In this document: positions 55,006 to 64,000 of the stretch, piece after piece
How positions within the stretch are numbered: position 1 is the first letter of the stretch
Layout of the letters: the number at the start of each line of letters is the position of its first letter
Source: Bradyrhizobium sp. JYMT SZCCT0180
GTDB taxonomy: Bacteria; Pseudomonadota; Alphaproteobacteria; Rhizobiales; Xanthobacteraceae
Assembly (NCBI RefSeq): GCF_018130165.1
Contig: NZ_JAFCLZ010000002.1
Span: forward strand, 124,001-188,000
Length of the DNA stretch: 64,000 nucleotides
Reading direction: 5' to 3'
Translations under genes and position numbers: made by a program
Notes under the pieces: generated by a model
Database searches by the model: none
What the model saw: the letters and a program-made list of their open reading frames with translations, nothing else
What the model was told of the DNA's origin: nothing

Positions 55006-55857
55006 ATGATCGAGGGTGCAGCCTGGCGCCGGTGGGTGTTCTTTCGCCTGCCGATGGCGATCTTCCTGATCTTCCTGCTGTTCCCGTTCTATTGGATGAT
55101 CATCACGACGTTCCGACCCGACGGTGAGCTCTACATCCCCTGGTATCGGGCTAACTACAAACCGTTCTGGACATGGAATCCGACCACGGCGCACCTCAAA
55201 TATCTGTTCGGCGAGACCACTTTCGCGATCTGGATGTGGAACACCACCTTCATTGCAGTCGTCGCAACCGCCATCTCACTGTTTTGCGGCGTACTCGCCG
55301 GCTATGCCCTGTCGCGGCTGACCTTCAAGGGCGCGGCTCTGCTCGGTACGACGATTTTCATCACTTACCTGGTGCCGCAGACGCTGCTGTTCATTCCACT
55401 GTCCGAGATCATCCGTACCTATAGCCTCGGAGACACGCCCTGGTCGCTGATCCTGAGCTATCCGACCTTCCTCATCCCGTTCTGCACCTGGCTGATGATG
55501 GGCTACTTCAAATCCGTTCCGAAGGAGCTGGAGGAGTGCGCGCGTATCGACGGCGCCGCACGCTGGCAGGCGATGCTGTACATCATCATCCCGGTGGCTG
55601 TGCCGGGCATCCTGTCCGCCATGATCTTCGCGTTTACCCTCAGTTGGAACGAATTCATCTACGCCCTCGTATTCCTGTCGAGCCCGGAGCAGAAGACCGT
55701 GCCCGTCGGCGTCATCTCGGAACTCGTGCGCGGCGACGTGTTCTTCTGGGGACCGCTGATGGCCGGCGCGCTGTTAGGCTCGATTCCGGTCGCCATTGCC
55801 TACTCGTTCTTTGTCGAACAGTACGTTTCTGGCGTGACCGGGAGCGTCAAGGGTTAG
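55006..55857 (+). CDS. Sugar ABC transporter permease (MalG-like)
   Basis: This is a 283-residue permease with six helices (MAIFLIFLLFPFYWMIITTFRP first). The EAA loop is EECARIDGAARWQAMLYIIIPVAVPG. It pairs with the previous permease to form the membrane channel. The ATG at 55006 follows GGAG. Confidence 0.93.
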   Translation: MIEGAAWRRWVFFRLPMAIFLIFLLFPFYWMIITTFRPDGELYIPWYRANYKPFWTWNPTTAHLKYLFGETTFAIWMWNTTFIAVVATAISLFCGVLAGYALSRLTFKGAALLGTTIFITYLVPQTLLFIPLSEIIRTYSLGDTPWSLILSYPTFLIPFCTWLMMGYFKSVPKELEECARIDGAARWQAMLYIIIPVAVPGILSAMIFAFTLSWNEFIYALVFLSSPEQKTVPVGVISELVRGDVFFWGPLMAGALLGSIPVAIAYSFFVEQYVSGVTGSVKG

Positions 55858-55931
55858 CGGACGAAGTGCCTTGCCGAGGGGCAAGCCACTAAAGCACAAC
55901 GAAACTGGACGACTGGGGACAGAGAGCGGCA

Positions 55932-57023
55932 ATGTCAAATGTAACGATCCGGCATGTGCACAAGCATTACGCCGATTTTCATGCGGTGAAGGGCGTCTCG
56001 CTCGAGATCAAGGACAAGGAGTTCGTCGTGCTCGTCGGCCCGTCGGGCTGTGGCAAGACCACCACATTGCGCATGGTTGCGGGGCTCGAGACGATCTCCG
56101 AGGGCGACATCATGATTGGCAACAAGATCGTCAATGAGCTGCCACCCATGGACCGTGACATCGCCATGGTGTTCCAGAACTACGCGCTCTATCCGCATAT
56201 GACGGTCTACGACAACATGGCTTTCGGCCTGAAGATGAGGAAATTCGACAAGGCGGAGATCGCCAAGCGGGTCAACAACGCCGCCGATATCCTTGACATC
56301 AAGGACCATCTCATGCGCAAGCCCCGCATGCTGTCGGGTGGACAACGCCAGCGCGTCGCGCTCGGCCGTGCGATCGTGCGCAATCCGCAAGTCTTCCTGT
56401 TCGACGAACCGCTGTCCAACCTCGATGCGAAGCTGCGGGTGCAGATGCGCGTTGAGCTCAAGAAGCTGCACCAACGCCTCGCCACGACTTCGATCTACGT
56501 CACCCATGATCAGGTCGAGGCGATGACGCTGGGGGATCGGGTCGTCGTGATGAAGGACGGCCTGATCCAGCAGGTCGGCGAGCCGTTCGAACTCTACACC
56601 AACCCCGCCAACAAATATGTGGCCGGATTTATCGGTTCACCGGCGATGAATTTCGCCGACACGATGATCGAGGAAGTGGGGAACGCGGTCTACGCCACCA
56701 ATCCGACGATGAGGATCCGCGTGCCGGAGCAGATCGCAGCGCGCATGGGCCCGTACAAGGGCAAGCCCGCGACGCTCGGCATCCGACCGGAAGACCTGCA
56801 CATGGCCACCGGCGCTGACCCGGAAGACCTTTCGTTCGATGCGGTGGTGGAGGTCGGCGAGCAGCTCGGTTCCGAAATCATCCTGGACTTGAAAGCCGGC
56901 GGTAGCACGATGGTCGCCAGCGTCGAGCCAACCGTCAAGGTGAAGCCGCAGCAGACGATCCGTCTCGGCATCAACCCGGCGGGTCTTCGGTTCTTCGACG
57001 CGACGACCGAGATGGCAATTTGA
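55932..57023 (+). CDS. Sugar ABC transporter ATP-binding protein (UgpC/MsmX-like), second copy
   Basis: This is a 363-residue ATPase with Walker A GPSGCGKTT, signature LSGGQRQRVALGRA, Walker B VFLFDEPLSNLD, and a C-terminal TOBE region (LGIRPEDLHMA). It is homologous along its length with the copy at 51050 but differs clearly in the C-terminal third. Either could drive the permeases, or the two may form a heterodimer. It is the fourth gene of the binding-protein operon. Confidence 0.93.
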   Translation: MSNVTIRHVHKHYADFHAVKGVSLEIKDKEFVVLVGPSGCGKTTTLRMVAGLETISEGDIMIGNKIVNELPPMDRDIAMVFQNYALYPHMTVYDNMAFGLKMRKFDKAEIAKRVNNAADILDIKDHLMRKPRMLSGGQRQRVALGRAIVRNPQVFLFDEPLSNLDAKLRVQMRVELKKLHQRLATTSIYVTHDQVEAMTLGDRVVVMKDGLIQQVGEPFELYTNPANKYVAGFIGSPAMNFADTMIEEVGNAVYATNPTMRIRVPEQIAARMGPYKGKPATLGIRPEDLHMATGADPEDLSFDAVVEVGEQLGSEIILDLKAGGSTMVASVEPTVKVKPQQTIRLGINPAGLRFFDATTEMAI

Positions 57024-57147
57024 CCACCGCACTCGGTGCCTGCGGCGAGCACAACTCAGTGTTCCGCCGTATCTGCTTGTCATGGGAGTGTAGCCGCGAT
57101 ATGGGCCTGCCTGCGTCCAGGTTTTAAGAACAAGAAGGAGACGGGTC

Positions 57148-58131
57148 TTGCACATCCTTATTCTCGGTGCCGCCGGCATGGTCGGCCGCAAGCTGACCGA
57201 GCAATTGCTGCGCGACGGTCGGCTCGGCAAGCAGGACATCAGCCGCATGACGCTGCAGGACGTGGTGGCGCCCACCAAGCCCGCCACCTCGATCCCGGTC
57301 AACGTCGTCGCCTCCGATTTTGCCGATGCCGGTGCCGCGGCGCCGCTGATCGCCGAACGGCCTGACGTGATCTTCCATCTCGCCGCGATCGTGTCGGGCG
57401 AGGCGGAGGCCGAATTCGACAAGGGCTATCGCATCAATCTCGACGGTACGCGCTACCTGATCGACGCGATCCGAGCGATCGGCGGCGGCTACAAGCCGCG
57501 GCTGGTGTTCACGTCCTCGATCGCGGTGTTCGGCGCGCCGTTCCCCGAAAAGATCGGCGACGAGTTCTTCCATACGCCATTGACGAGCTACGGCACCCAG
57601 AAGTCGATCTGCGAACTCCTGATCAACGACTACACCCGCAAGGGCCTGCTCGATGGCATCAGCATCCGCCTGCCGACGATCTGCGTGCGGCCGGGCAAGC
57701 CGAACAAGGCAGCGTCCGGATTCTTCTCCAACATCATCCGCGAGCCGCTGGCGGGCGAGGAGGCGGTGCTGCCGGTGACCGAAGACGTGCGGCACTGGCA
57801 TGCCTCGCCGAAATCGGCGGTCGGCTTTCTCATGCACGCCGGCACCATGGACCTCAATGCGATGGGCGCGCGGCGCAATCTCAGCATGCCCGGAATGTCG
57901 GTGACCGTCGGCGAACAGATCGCAGCGCTCGACCGCGTCGCCGGCAAGAATGTCACCGCGCGCATCAAGCGGGTGCCCGATCCGACCATCATCAGCATCG
58001 TGAGCGGCTGGCCGCGCGATTTCGTCACCGACCGCGCGCTCAAGCTCGGCTTCACCACGGCCGAGAAAACTTTTGACGACATCATCCGGATTCACATCGC
58101 GGATGAGCTCGGCGGCAAGTTCGCGGCCTGA
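57148..58131 (+). CDS. NAD-dependent epimerase/dehydratase family protein, DenD-like
   Basis: This is a 327-residue extended SDR. The N-terminal LILGAAGMVGRKL (GxxGxxG) binds NAD. The active-site motif is SYGTQKSICELLINDYT (YxxxK), and FTSSIAVFGAP carries the catalytic Ser region. Sequence character is close to D-erythronate dehydrogenase (DenD). That family oxidises a C4 sugar acid at C2; in this locus the role could be oxidation of another sugar acid. The start is TTG 57148 after AAGGAG. Confidence 0.85.
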   Translation: MHILILGAAGMVGRKLTEQLLRDGRLGKQDISRMTLQDVVAPTKPATSIPVNVVASDFADAGAAAPLIAERPDVIFHLAAIVSGEAEAEFDKGYRINLDGTRYLIDAIRAIGGGYKPRLVFTSSIAVFGAPFPEKIGDEFFHTPLTSYGTQKSICELLINDYTRKGLLDGISIRLPTICVRPGKPNKAASGFFSNIIREPLAGEEAVLPVTEDVRHWHASPKSAVGFLMHAGTMDLNAMGARRNLSMPGMSVTVGEQIAALDRVAGKNVTARIKRVPDPTIISIVSGWPRDFVTDRALKLGFTTAEKTFDDIIRIHIADELGGKFAA

Positions 58132-58152
58132 CGTGTCGACACGCGTTGCCGC

Positions 58153-59067
58153 ATGGATGCGGTCATGACCAGGGTAGCCTGCATCGGCGAATGCATGGTC
58201 GAGCTGAAACAGGCCGAGGGCGGCCTGTTTTCACGTGGCTATGGCGGCGACACACTGAATACCGCCGTCTATCTCGCCCGCCTTGGTGCCGGCACCGATT
58301 ACATCACGGCACTCGGCGACGACACGCTGAGCGACGAGATGATCGCGGGCTGGGCAGCCGAGGGCGTTGGCACGGCACGGGTGTCCCGGCTGCCAGGCAA
58401 ATTGCCGGGCCTCTACATGATCCAGACCGACGACAAGGGCGAACGGCGCTTCTTTCACTGGCGCGACAGCGCCGCCGCCCGCAGCCTGATGGATTTGCCG
58501 GAGACGGCGGATATCCTGAATTCACTGGCGAGTTACGACATCGTTTATCTCTCGGCGATCACGCTGTCGCTTTACAATGACGCTGGTCGCGGGCGGCTGT
58601 TCTCGGGAATCAAGCGTGCGCGGGAAAGCGGCGCGCGTTTTGCCTTCGATACCAACTTCCGCGCCCGCGGCTGGCCGGACCTGGAGATCGCCCGCACCGT
58701 TTATCAGGATGCGTTCAATCTCGCCGATATCGTCTTGGCCTCGACCGAGGATTTGCTGCCGCTCTATCCCCATGCGACCAACGAAGACCTGCTGGCGCGC
58801 ATTCCGGGCGGGGAGGTCGTTCTAAAACTTTCAGAACCCGCGAGCATCCTTCGTCTCGACGGGGTCTTGCATCGGACCAGGGCCGAACCGCTGACGAAAC
58901 CCGTCGTCGATACCACCGCGGCGGGCGACAGTTTTGCAGCCGCCTACATCGCCGCACGGCTTGCGGGTGCGGAGCCGGTTGAGGCCGCGCGGGCCGGGCA
59001 CCGCCTCGCCGGCGTCGTGGTATGTCACCCCGGTGCGATTATTCCGCGCAACGCAATGCCGGCCTGA
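58153..59067 (+). CDS. kdgK: 2-dehydro-3-deoxygluconokinase (PfkB family)
   Basis: This is a 304-residue PfkB-type sugar kinase. CIGECMVELKQ at the start and DTTAAGDSFAAAY near the C-terminus are the family signatures; the latter holds the catalytic Asp. The N-terminal GGDTLNTAVYLARLG motif resembles KDG kinases. It would phosphorylate 2-keto-3-deoxygluconate to KDPG, directly feeding the aldolase encoded next (39 nt away). An alternative ATG at 58165 is equally possible. Confidence 0.9.
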   Translation: MDAVMTRVACIGECMVELKQAEGGLFSRGYGGDTLNTAVYLARLGAGTDYITALGDDTLSDEMIAGWAAEGVGTARVSRLPGKLPGLYMIQTDDKGERRFFHWRDSAAARSLMDLPETADILNSLASYDIVYLSAITLSLYNDAGRGRLFSGIKRARESGARFAFDTNFRARGWPDLEIARTVYQDAFNLADIVLASTEDLLPLYPHATNEDLLARIPGGEVVLKLSEPASILRLDGVLHRTRAEPLTKPVVDTTAAGDSFAAAYIAARLAGAEPVEAARAGHRLAGVVVCHPGAIIPRNAMPA

Positions 59068-59106
59068 TATCGTTGGCACACCAATAACCTCTCGCAAGGC
59101 GTCCCT

Positions 59107-59763
59107 ATGAGCGTGAATGTAACAGCAAGGCAGGAAAAGCTCGCGGCTTTGGTGAAGTCCGCCACCGTCATACCGGTGCTGACCATCGAGCGGCTGGAAG
59201 ATGCGGTGCCGCTGGCCAGGGCGCTGGTTGCCGGGGGCGTGCGCATGCTGGAAGTGACGCTGCGCACGCCGGTGGCGATCGAGGCCGCCAAGGCCATGAT
59301 CGCTGAGGTGCCGGACGCGATTGTCGGGATCGGCACCATCCTGAACGGCGATGATCTCAAGCGAACCGAGGCGCTCGGCGCCAAATTCGGCATTAGCCCC
59401 GGTGCGACGCCCGAACTGCTGAAGGCTGCGGCCGCCAGCGACCTGCCGTTTGCGCCGGGTATCGCGACCGCGTCCGAACTGATGCAGGCGCTGGCGCACG
59501 GGTTCGACCTCGTGAAATTCTTCCCGGCGGAACAGTCCGGCGGTATCAAGGCACTGCGCGCCCTCGCAGGACCGTTTCCGAACATTCGGGTTTGCCCGAC
59601 CGGCGGCATCGGCGAGGCCAATGCGGCGTCCTGGCTGGCCGAGCCGAACGTGCTGGCAGTCGGCGGTTCCTGGCTGTGCCCGGCGGCGGATATACGGTCC
59701 GGCAACTGGGCCGGCATTTCTGCCATGTGCGCGCGGGCGATGAAAACGCTGAAACCGGCGTGA
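59107..59763 (+). CDS. eda: KDPG/4-hydroxy-2-oxoglutarate aldolase
   Basis: This is a 218-residue class I aldolase. The Schiff-base Lys137 is in FDLVKFFPAE, with IPVLTIERLEDAVPLARAL at the start and ICVGIGTILN-like VGIGTILNGDDL in the middle. It splits KDPG into pyruvate and glyceraldehyde 3-phosphate, the last step of the Entner-Doudoroff route, or acts on related keto acids. It is cotranscribed with kdgK and ends the locus. Confidence 0.95.
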   Translation: MSVNVTARQEKLAALVKSATVIPVLTIERLEDAVPLARALVAGGVRMLEVTLRTPVAIEAAKAMIAEVPDAIVGIGTILNGDDLKRTEALGAKFGISPGATPELLKAAAASDLPFAPGIATASELMQALAHGFDLVKFFPAEQSGGIKALRALAGPFPNIRVCPTGGIGEANAASWLAEPNVLAVGGSWLCPAADIRSGNWAGISAMCARAMKTLKPA

Positions 59764-59818
59764 AGTATTTTTTCCGATAGGGTACAAAACCGTCCGAACC
59801 GGAACAGGGAGAACGACC

Positions 59819-60988
59819 ATGACAGCCAGCATCGTGGGATGGGCGCACACGCCATTCGGCAAGTTCGACGCGGAAACCGTTGAGAGCCTGGTGGTGAAGG
59901 TAGCGACCGACGCATTGGCCGATGCCGGCATTTCCGCTGGCGATGTCGACGAGATCGTGCTCGGGCATTTCAATGCCGGCTTCTCGCCGCAGGATTTCAC
60001 CGCCTCGCTGGTGCTGCAGGCCGACCCCAAATTGCGCTTCAAGCCGACCACGCGGGTCGAGAACGCCTGCGCCACCGGCTCGGCCGCGGTGCATCAGGGC
60101 ATCCGCGCGATTGCCGCGGGTGCCGCCAAGATCGTGCTCGTGGTCGGCGTCGAGCAGATGACGCGGACGCCGGGTCCGGAGATCGGCAAGTATCTCCTGA
60201 AAGCGTCGTATCTGCCCGAGGACGGCGACACCGTCGGCGGTTTTGCCGGGGTGTTCGGCAAGATCGCGCAGAGCTATTTCCAGAAATATGGCGACCAGTC
60301 CGACGCGCTGGCGATGATCGCGGCGAAGAACCACAAGAACGGCGTCGCTAACCCCTATGCGCAGATGCGCAAGGACTTTGGCTACGAGTTCTGCCGTGCC
60401 GAGAGCGAGAAGAACCCGTTCGTCGCGGGTCCTCTGAAGCGGACCGATTGCTCGCTGGTGTCGGATGGCGCGGCAGCCTTGGTGCTGACGGATTCGGAAA
60501 CCGCCAAGACCATGGGCAAGGCGGTGAATTTCCGCGCCACCGCGCATGCGCAGGATTTCCTGCCGATGTCCAAGCGCGACATCCTGCAGTTTGAAGGCTG
60601 CACGGTCGCCTGGCAGCGCGCGTTGCAGCAGGCCGGCGTCAGCCTTTCCGATCTGTCGTTCGTCGAAACCCATGACTGCTTCACGGTCGCCGAGCTGATC
60701 GAATATGAAGCGATGGGCCTGACGCCGCGCGGGCAGGGCGCCCGCGCCATCAAGGAAGGCTGGACACAGAAGGACGGCAAGCTGCCGGTCAATCCGTCCG
60801 GCGGCCTCAAGGCCAAGGGCCACCCGATCGGCGCCACCGGCGTTTCCATGCATGTGATGAGCGCGATGCAACTGGTCGGCCAGGCGCCCGAGGGCATGCA
60901 GCTGAAGAATCCGAAACTCGCCGGCATCTTCAACATGGGTGGCGCCGCGGTGGCGAATTACGTCTCGGTGCTGGAGCCGGGGAAGTAA
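59819..60988 (+). CDS. SCPx-type thiolase / acetyl-CoA acetyltransferase family protein
   Basis: This is a 389-residue thiolase. The nucleophile Cys84 is in RVENACATGS, His in FVETHDCFTVAE, and the C-terminal GGLKAKGHPIGATG completes the site. This pattern (VETHDCF rather than the second Cys of a biosynthetic thiolase) marks the SCP2/SCPx branch that cleaves branched or long 3-ketoacyl-CoA. It precedes a CoA-transferase gene, suggesting breakdown of an acyl acid. The ATG follows GGGAGAACGACC. Confidence 0.92.
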   Translation: MTASIVGWAHTPFGKFDAETVESLVVKVATDALADAGISAGDVDEIVLGHFNAGFSPQDFTASLVLQADPKLRFKPTTRVENACATGSAAVHQGIRAIAAGAAKIVLVVGVEQMTRTPGPEIGKYLLKASYLPEDGDTVGGFAGVFGKIAQSYFQKYGDQSDALAMIAAKNHKNGVANPYAQMRKDFGYEFCRAESEKNPFVAGPLKRTDCSLVSDGAAALVLTDSETAKTMGKAVNFRATAHAQDFLPMSKRDILQFEGCTVAWQRALQQAGVSLSDLSFVETHDCFTVAELIEYEAMGLTPRGQGARAIKEGWTQKDGKLPVNPSGGLKAKGHPIGATGVSMHVMSAMQLVGQAPEGMQLKNPKLAGIFNMGGAAVANYVSVLEPGK

Positions 60989-61000
60989 GACGCCAGAATT

Positions 61001-61087
61001 GTAGGGTGGGCAAAGCGAAGCGTGCCCACCACTTCTACCGACACAGATGCGGTGGGCACGGCGCAAGCGCGCCTTTGCCCACCCTAC
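61001..61087. repeat. Palindromic repeat, GTAGGGTGGGCAAAG type
   Basis: GTAGGGTGGGCAAAGCG on the left and CGCGCCTTTGCCCACCCTAC on the right pair, with CGTGCCCACC and GGTGGGCACGG arms inside. This family is unlike the other repeats in the window. Confidence 0.9.
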
Positions 61088-61185
61088 GAAGCTTGACGCA
61101 TACGCCCATACGCGTGGCGCGCTTGATCTTCCGGAAAACCTCCCGTTACTAGGTCGCAACAACGACATCCGGGAGCGAATTGGGC

Positions 61186-62388
61186 ATGGGACCACTAAAA
61201 GGCATCAAGGTCGTCGACATGACGTCCGTGCTGATGGGGCCCTTTGCCACCCAGACGCTCGGCGATTACGGCGCCGACATCATCAAGGTGGAATCGCATG
61301 ATGGCGACGTCACGCGGCAGATTGGGCCGACGCGGCATCCCGGCATGGGGCCGGTGTTCCTCAACACCAACCGCAACAAGCGCAGCATCTGCCTCGATTT
61401 GAAGAAGCCGGCCGGGCGCGACGCCGTGCTGCGACTGATCGCGAAGGCCGACGTGCTGGTCTACAATGTGCGCCCGCAGGCGATGGCGCGGCTGCAGCTC
61501 GGCTACGACGTGGTCTCGAAAATCAACCCGCGCCTGATCTATGCCGGCGTGTTCGGCTTCGGTCAGGACGGGCCCTATGCCGCCAAACCCGCTTACGACG
61601 ATCTGATCCAGGGCGCCACCGCGCTGCCGGCGCTGATGGCGCAGACCGGCGACGGCGTGCCGCGCTATGTTCCGAATGCCTTGGTCGACCGCATCGTCGG
61701 GCTCACCGCGGTCGGCGCGATCTGCGCCAGCCTGGTAGACCGCGACCGCACGGGCCGCGGCCAGCGCGTCGATATCCCCATGTTCGAGACCATGGCGAGT
61801 TTCGTGATGGGCGATCACATGGGCGGGCTCACCTATGAGCCGCCGCTCGACAAGGGTGGCTACGCCCGGCATCTGTCGCCGGACCGGCGGCCCTACAAGA
61901 CCTCCGACGGCTACATCTGCGTGATCGTCTACAACGACAAGCAGTGGACGAATTTCTTCGCCGCCACCGGCCGCGACGATCTTCGCACCAATCCCAAATT
62001 CGCGACCTTTGCCGGTCGCGCCACCAATATCGACACCGTCTATGCCGAACTGGCGCGCATCCTGGAGACCAAGAGCACGTCCGAATGGACTGCCATTCTG
62101 GAGAAGGCCGACGTGCCTGTCATGCCGATGCATGATCTGGAAAGCCTGCTGCAGGACCCGCACATCGTCGCGACCGATTTTGCGCCTGTGATCGATCACC
62201 CGACCGAGGGGCGCATTCGCAACATGCGGTCGTCGGCGCGGTGGTCGGAAACGCCGGTGGAGATGACGCGGCTGGCGCCGCGCCTCAGCGAGCACAGCGC
62301 CGAGATTTTGCAGGAAGCAGGTTTTTCGGCAGACGAGATTGCGGCCCTGGTTCGCGACGGCGTCACCAAGGCTGTTGCCGACACGTAG
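61186..62388 (+). CDS. Class III CoA-transferase (CaiB/BaiF family)
   Basis: This is a 400-residue protein. The N-terminal LKGIKVVDMTSVLMGPFATQTLGDYGADIIKVE is the family start. FGFGQDGPYAAKPAYDDLIQGATAL holds the catalytic Asp138. It transfers CoA between a thioester and a free acid; the substrate is unknown. The ATG at 61186 was chosen over a TTG at 61180 because MGPLKGIKV fits the family. The neighbouring thiolase and acyl-CoA dehydrogenase suggest a role in acid catabolism. Confidence 0.92.
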   Translation: MGPLKGIKVVDMTSVLMGPFATQTLGDYGADIIKVESHDGDVTRQIGPTRHPGMGPVFLNTNRNKRSICLDLKKPAGRDAVLRLIAKADVLVYNVRPQAMARLQLGYDVVSKINPRLIYAGVFGFGQDGPYAAKPAYDDLIQGATALPALMAQTGDGVPRYVPNALVDRIVGLTAVGAICASLVDRDRTGRGQRVDIPMFETMASFVMGDHMGGLTYEPPLDKGGYARHLSPDRRPYKTSDGYICVIVYNDKQWTNFFAATGRDDLRTNPKFATFAGRATNIDTVYAELARILETKSTSEWTAILEKADVPVMPMHDLESLLQDPHIVATDFAPVIDHPTEGRIRNMRSSARWSETPVEMTRLAPRLSEHSAEILQEAGFSADEIAALVRDGVTKAVADT

Positions 62389-62433
62389 TACCGAGCCACC
62401 TGGCACCTCCTGGAACTGACAAGGGAACTTCTG

Positions 62434-63429
62434 ATGATCGCGTTCGCCCGCCTGCATCTCGTGGCCAGCAGCATCTTGCTCGCCATGTCTGCGGCCGGTC
62501 ATGCCGCCATGCCGGCCGATGCACCTGACGCCCGCGATCACGCGCTGATCAGCCGCTACGCGGGCTCCTGGCTGGTCGCGCAGGACGTGAAGGGTTTCGA
62601 CCAGGTCGCAGTCCCGCTCGGCAGCAAGAATGGCGAGGTTGCAAGAGCCGAGGGTCGCGTGACGCGCTTGTTCTATCTGGCGCCCGCCGGCAAGTCGGTC
62701 GTGGAAGTTCAGCGCAATTACGAGCAGGCATTGGAGCGCGTCGGCGCAGCAAAGCGGGGCGGTTGCGCCGAGGATTGCGGTTCGAGCAGTTTTGGGAAGC
62801 TTCGCGAGGTGCCGGCAAATCCATCGCTGCCGAAGGCCCAACTGGAGGGGTGGAGCCCGGTCACCTTGCTGCAGCAGTGGCAGGAATCCGGCAGCGAGCG
62901 CTATTGGTACGGCACCATGGAGGCGTCCGGCTCGACACTGCATGTGGCGATCCTCTCGGCCAAGCCCGGTACGATCGCCCTGGCCGGCAAGTATGTCGCC
63001 ACGGTCGTGGAGATTGTCGAGACCAAGGCGATGGAAGCCGACAAGGTTGTGGTGGACGCGGGTGCGTTGACGAAGGGACTGCAGAGCGAAGGAAAGGTGG
63101 CGTTATATGGCCTTTACTTCGATACGGGGAAAGCCACTATCAAGCCGGAGTCCAAGCCGCAGCTCGACCAGATGGCGCGGCTGTTGCAGTCCGACGGATC
63201 GCTCAAGGTTCACATCGTGGGGCACACCGACAATCAGGGCGCGCTGGACGGCAACCTTGCTCTGTCCAAAGCGCGGGCACAGACGGTCGTGGATGCCTTG
63301 AGCACAACGTACAAGGTCGATGCCAAGCGCCTGTCGGCGGCCGGCGTTGCCAGCTATGCGCCGCTCGGCAACAACGCGACGGACGCGGGCCGCGCGCGCA
63401 ATCGCCGGGTGGAAATGGTGCTGCAGTAG
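62434..63429 (+). CDS. OmpA-family protein with DUF4892-like N-domain
   Basis: This is a 331-residue envelope protein with a signal peptide (LHLVASSILLAMSAAGHAA). The N-terminal part (ISRYAGSWLVAQDVKGFDQVAVPLG) resembles DUF4892. The C-terminal OmpA-like peptidoglycan-binding domain shows LYFDTGKATIKPESKPQLDQMA and the NLALSKARAQTVVDAL motif. It probably links the outer membrane or periplasm to peptidoglycan. It sits between acyl-CoA genes without an obvious functional tie. Confidence 0.9.
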   Translation: MIAFARLHLVASSILLAMSAAGHAAMPADAPDARDHALISRYAGSWLVAQDVKGFDQVAVPLGSKNGEVARAEGRVTRLFYLAPAGKSVVEVQRNYEQALERVGAAKRGGCAEDCGSSSFGKLREVPANPSLPKAQLEGWSPVTLLQQWQESGSERYWYGTMEASGSTLHVAILSAKPGTIALAGKYVATVVEIVETKAMEADKVVVDAGALTKGLQSEGKVALYGLYFDTGKATIKPESKPQLDQMARLLQSDGSLKVHIVGHTDNQGALDGNLALSKARAQTVVDALSTTYKVDAKRLSAAGVASYAPLGNNATDAGRARNRRVEMVLQ

Positions 63430-63466
63430 CGCGGCGTGGCTGTCGTCAGGACACAGGAGCACAAAG

Positions 63467-64000
63467 ATGGATTTCGCGCTGTCGGCCAACCAGGAATCGA
63501 TCCGCGACGCGATCGGGAAAATCTGTTCGCGCTTTGACGACGCCTATTGGCTGAAGAAGGATAAGGAAGGCGGCTATCCCGCCGACTTCCACCGCGCGCT
63601 GGCCGATGCCGGCTGGCTCGGCATCTGCATTCCCGAGGAATATGGCGGCTCGGGGCTCGGCATCACCGATGCCGCGATCATGATGCGCACGATCTCCGAG
63701 TCGGGCGCCGGCATGTCCGGCGCATCTGCCGTGCACATGAACGTGTTCGGGCTCAATCCGGTGGTCGTGTTCGGCACCAAGGAGCAATGCACGCGCATGC
63801 TGCCGCCGATCATCGACGGGCGCGACAAATCCTGCTTTGCGGTGACCGAGCCCAATACCGGGCTCAACACCACGCAGCTGAAAACCCGCGCCGTGCGCAA
63901 GGGCGACAAATATATCGTCAACGGCCAGAAGGTCTGGATCTCGACCGCCCAGGTCGCCAACAAGATATTGCTGCTGGCGCGCACCACGCCGCTGGAAGAG
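63467..64000 (+). CDS. Acyl-CoA dehydrogenase, N-terminal part (cut by window end)
   Basis: The 178 visible residues show the acyl-CoA dehydrogenase N-domain: MDFALSANQESIRDAIGKIC, GWLGICIPEEYGGSGLGITDAAI and CFAVTEPNTGLNTTQLKTRA (the TEPxxG motif). The C-terminal flavin domain lies beyond the window. The start at ATG 63467 follows CAGGAGC. It starts 38 nt after the OmpA-family gene and fits with the thiolase and CoA-transferase upstream. Confidence 0.93.
   Translation, partial: MDFALSANQESIRDAIGKICSRFDDAYWLKKDKEGGYPADFHRALADAGWLGICIPEEYGGSGLGITDAAIMMRTISESGAGMSGASAVHMNVFGLNPVVVFGTKEQCTRMLPPIIDGRDKSCFAVTEPNTGLNTTQLKTRAVRKGDKYIVNGQKVWISTAQVANKILLLARTTPLEE

Noticed and set aside
59546..62943. 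Two antisense frames of 549 and 582 codons over the thiolase and CoA-transferase
   Set aside because: Both mirror strong plus-strand genes and have no recognisable domain.

Overview
The window is high-GC, densely packed bacterial chromosome. Gene content and order point to an alphaproteobacterium of the Bradyrhizobium/Nitrobacteraceae group. The evidence is tandem glnK-amtB pairs, a cnoX / LON-domain / Trm112 / ubiH-like run, an IalB-type domain, many dispersed 70-170 bp palindromic repeats between genes, and an abundance of SDR, thiolase, CoA-transferase and ABC genes. This assignment is an inference from recognised families; no 16S rRNA gene is present. There are no phage genes, transposases or CRISPR arrays.

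Layout. Positions 1-12.5 kb hold housekeeping and redox genes: a heparinase-family C-terminus, purH, an Atg22-like MFS permease, a gamma-glutamyltransferase, two SDRs, a serine hydrolase, a GST, a DUF2239 gene with an operator-bearing promoter, an HCCA-isomerase-like DsbA protein and a ketopantoate-reductase-like gene. Positions 12.6-21.1 kb are minus-strand: a diheme cytochrome c, a sorbosone-dehydrogenase-like beta-propeller, a DUF2235 hydrolase with membrane segments, a GDYXXLXY protein overlapping a DUF2157 membrane protein, and a secreted caspase-like protease fused to an IalB-type domain. A tRNA-Gly(GCC) follows.

Positions 22-30.5 kb carry cnoX, a LON-domain gene, an MHYT-GGDEF-EAL c-di-GMP protein, an enoyl-CoA hydratase remnant, a TetR/membrane-protein divergent pair with two clear operators, Trm112, a UbiH-like hydroxylase and tesB. 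Positions 30.5-36.7 kb are the nitrogen block: a GYF_2 membrane protein, then glnK-amtB twice, with a sigma-54-like promoter before the second pair and a strong terminator after it.

Positions 37.7-41.3 kb are the least ordinary part. A 1 kb gene-free stretch holds a dispersed repeat that can fold into a long hairpin. It is followed by a 799-residue, cysteine-free, Gly/Ala/Asp-rich protein with imperfect helical repeats, flanked by 28-bp direct repeats. Positions 41.3-46.2 kb hold an orphan ABC binding protein, two small proteins, a site-2 protease-like gene and a divergent LysR/EamA pair.

Positions 46.2-59.8 kb form a sugar or sugar-acid catabolic locus: two SDRs, an IlvD/Edd dehydratase, a LacI regulator, a complete CUT1-type ABC importer with two ATPases, a DenD-like dehydrogenase, a KDG kinase and a KDPG aldolase. 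An identical 14-bp LacI-type site lies before the dehydratase and between lacI and the ABC genes, which suggests one regulon. Genes from 59.8 kb to the end serve acyl-CoA metabolism: an SCPx-type thiolase, a class III CoA-transferase and an acyl-CoA dehydrogenase cut by the window edge, with one OmpA-family gene among them.
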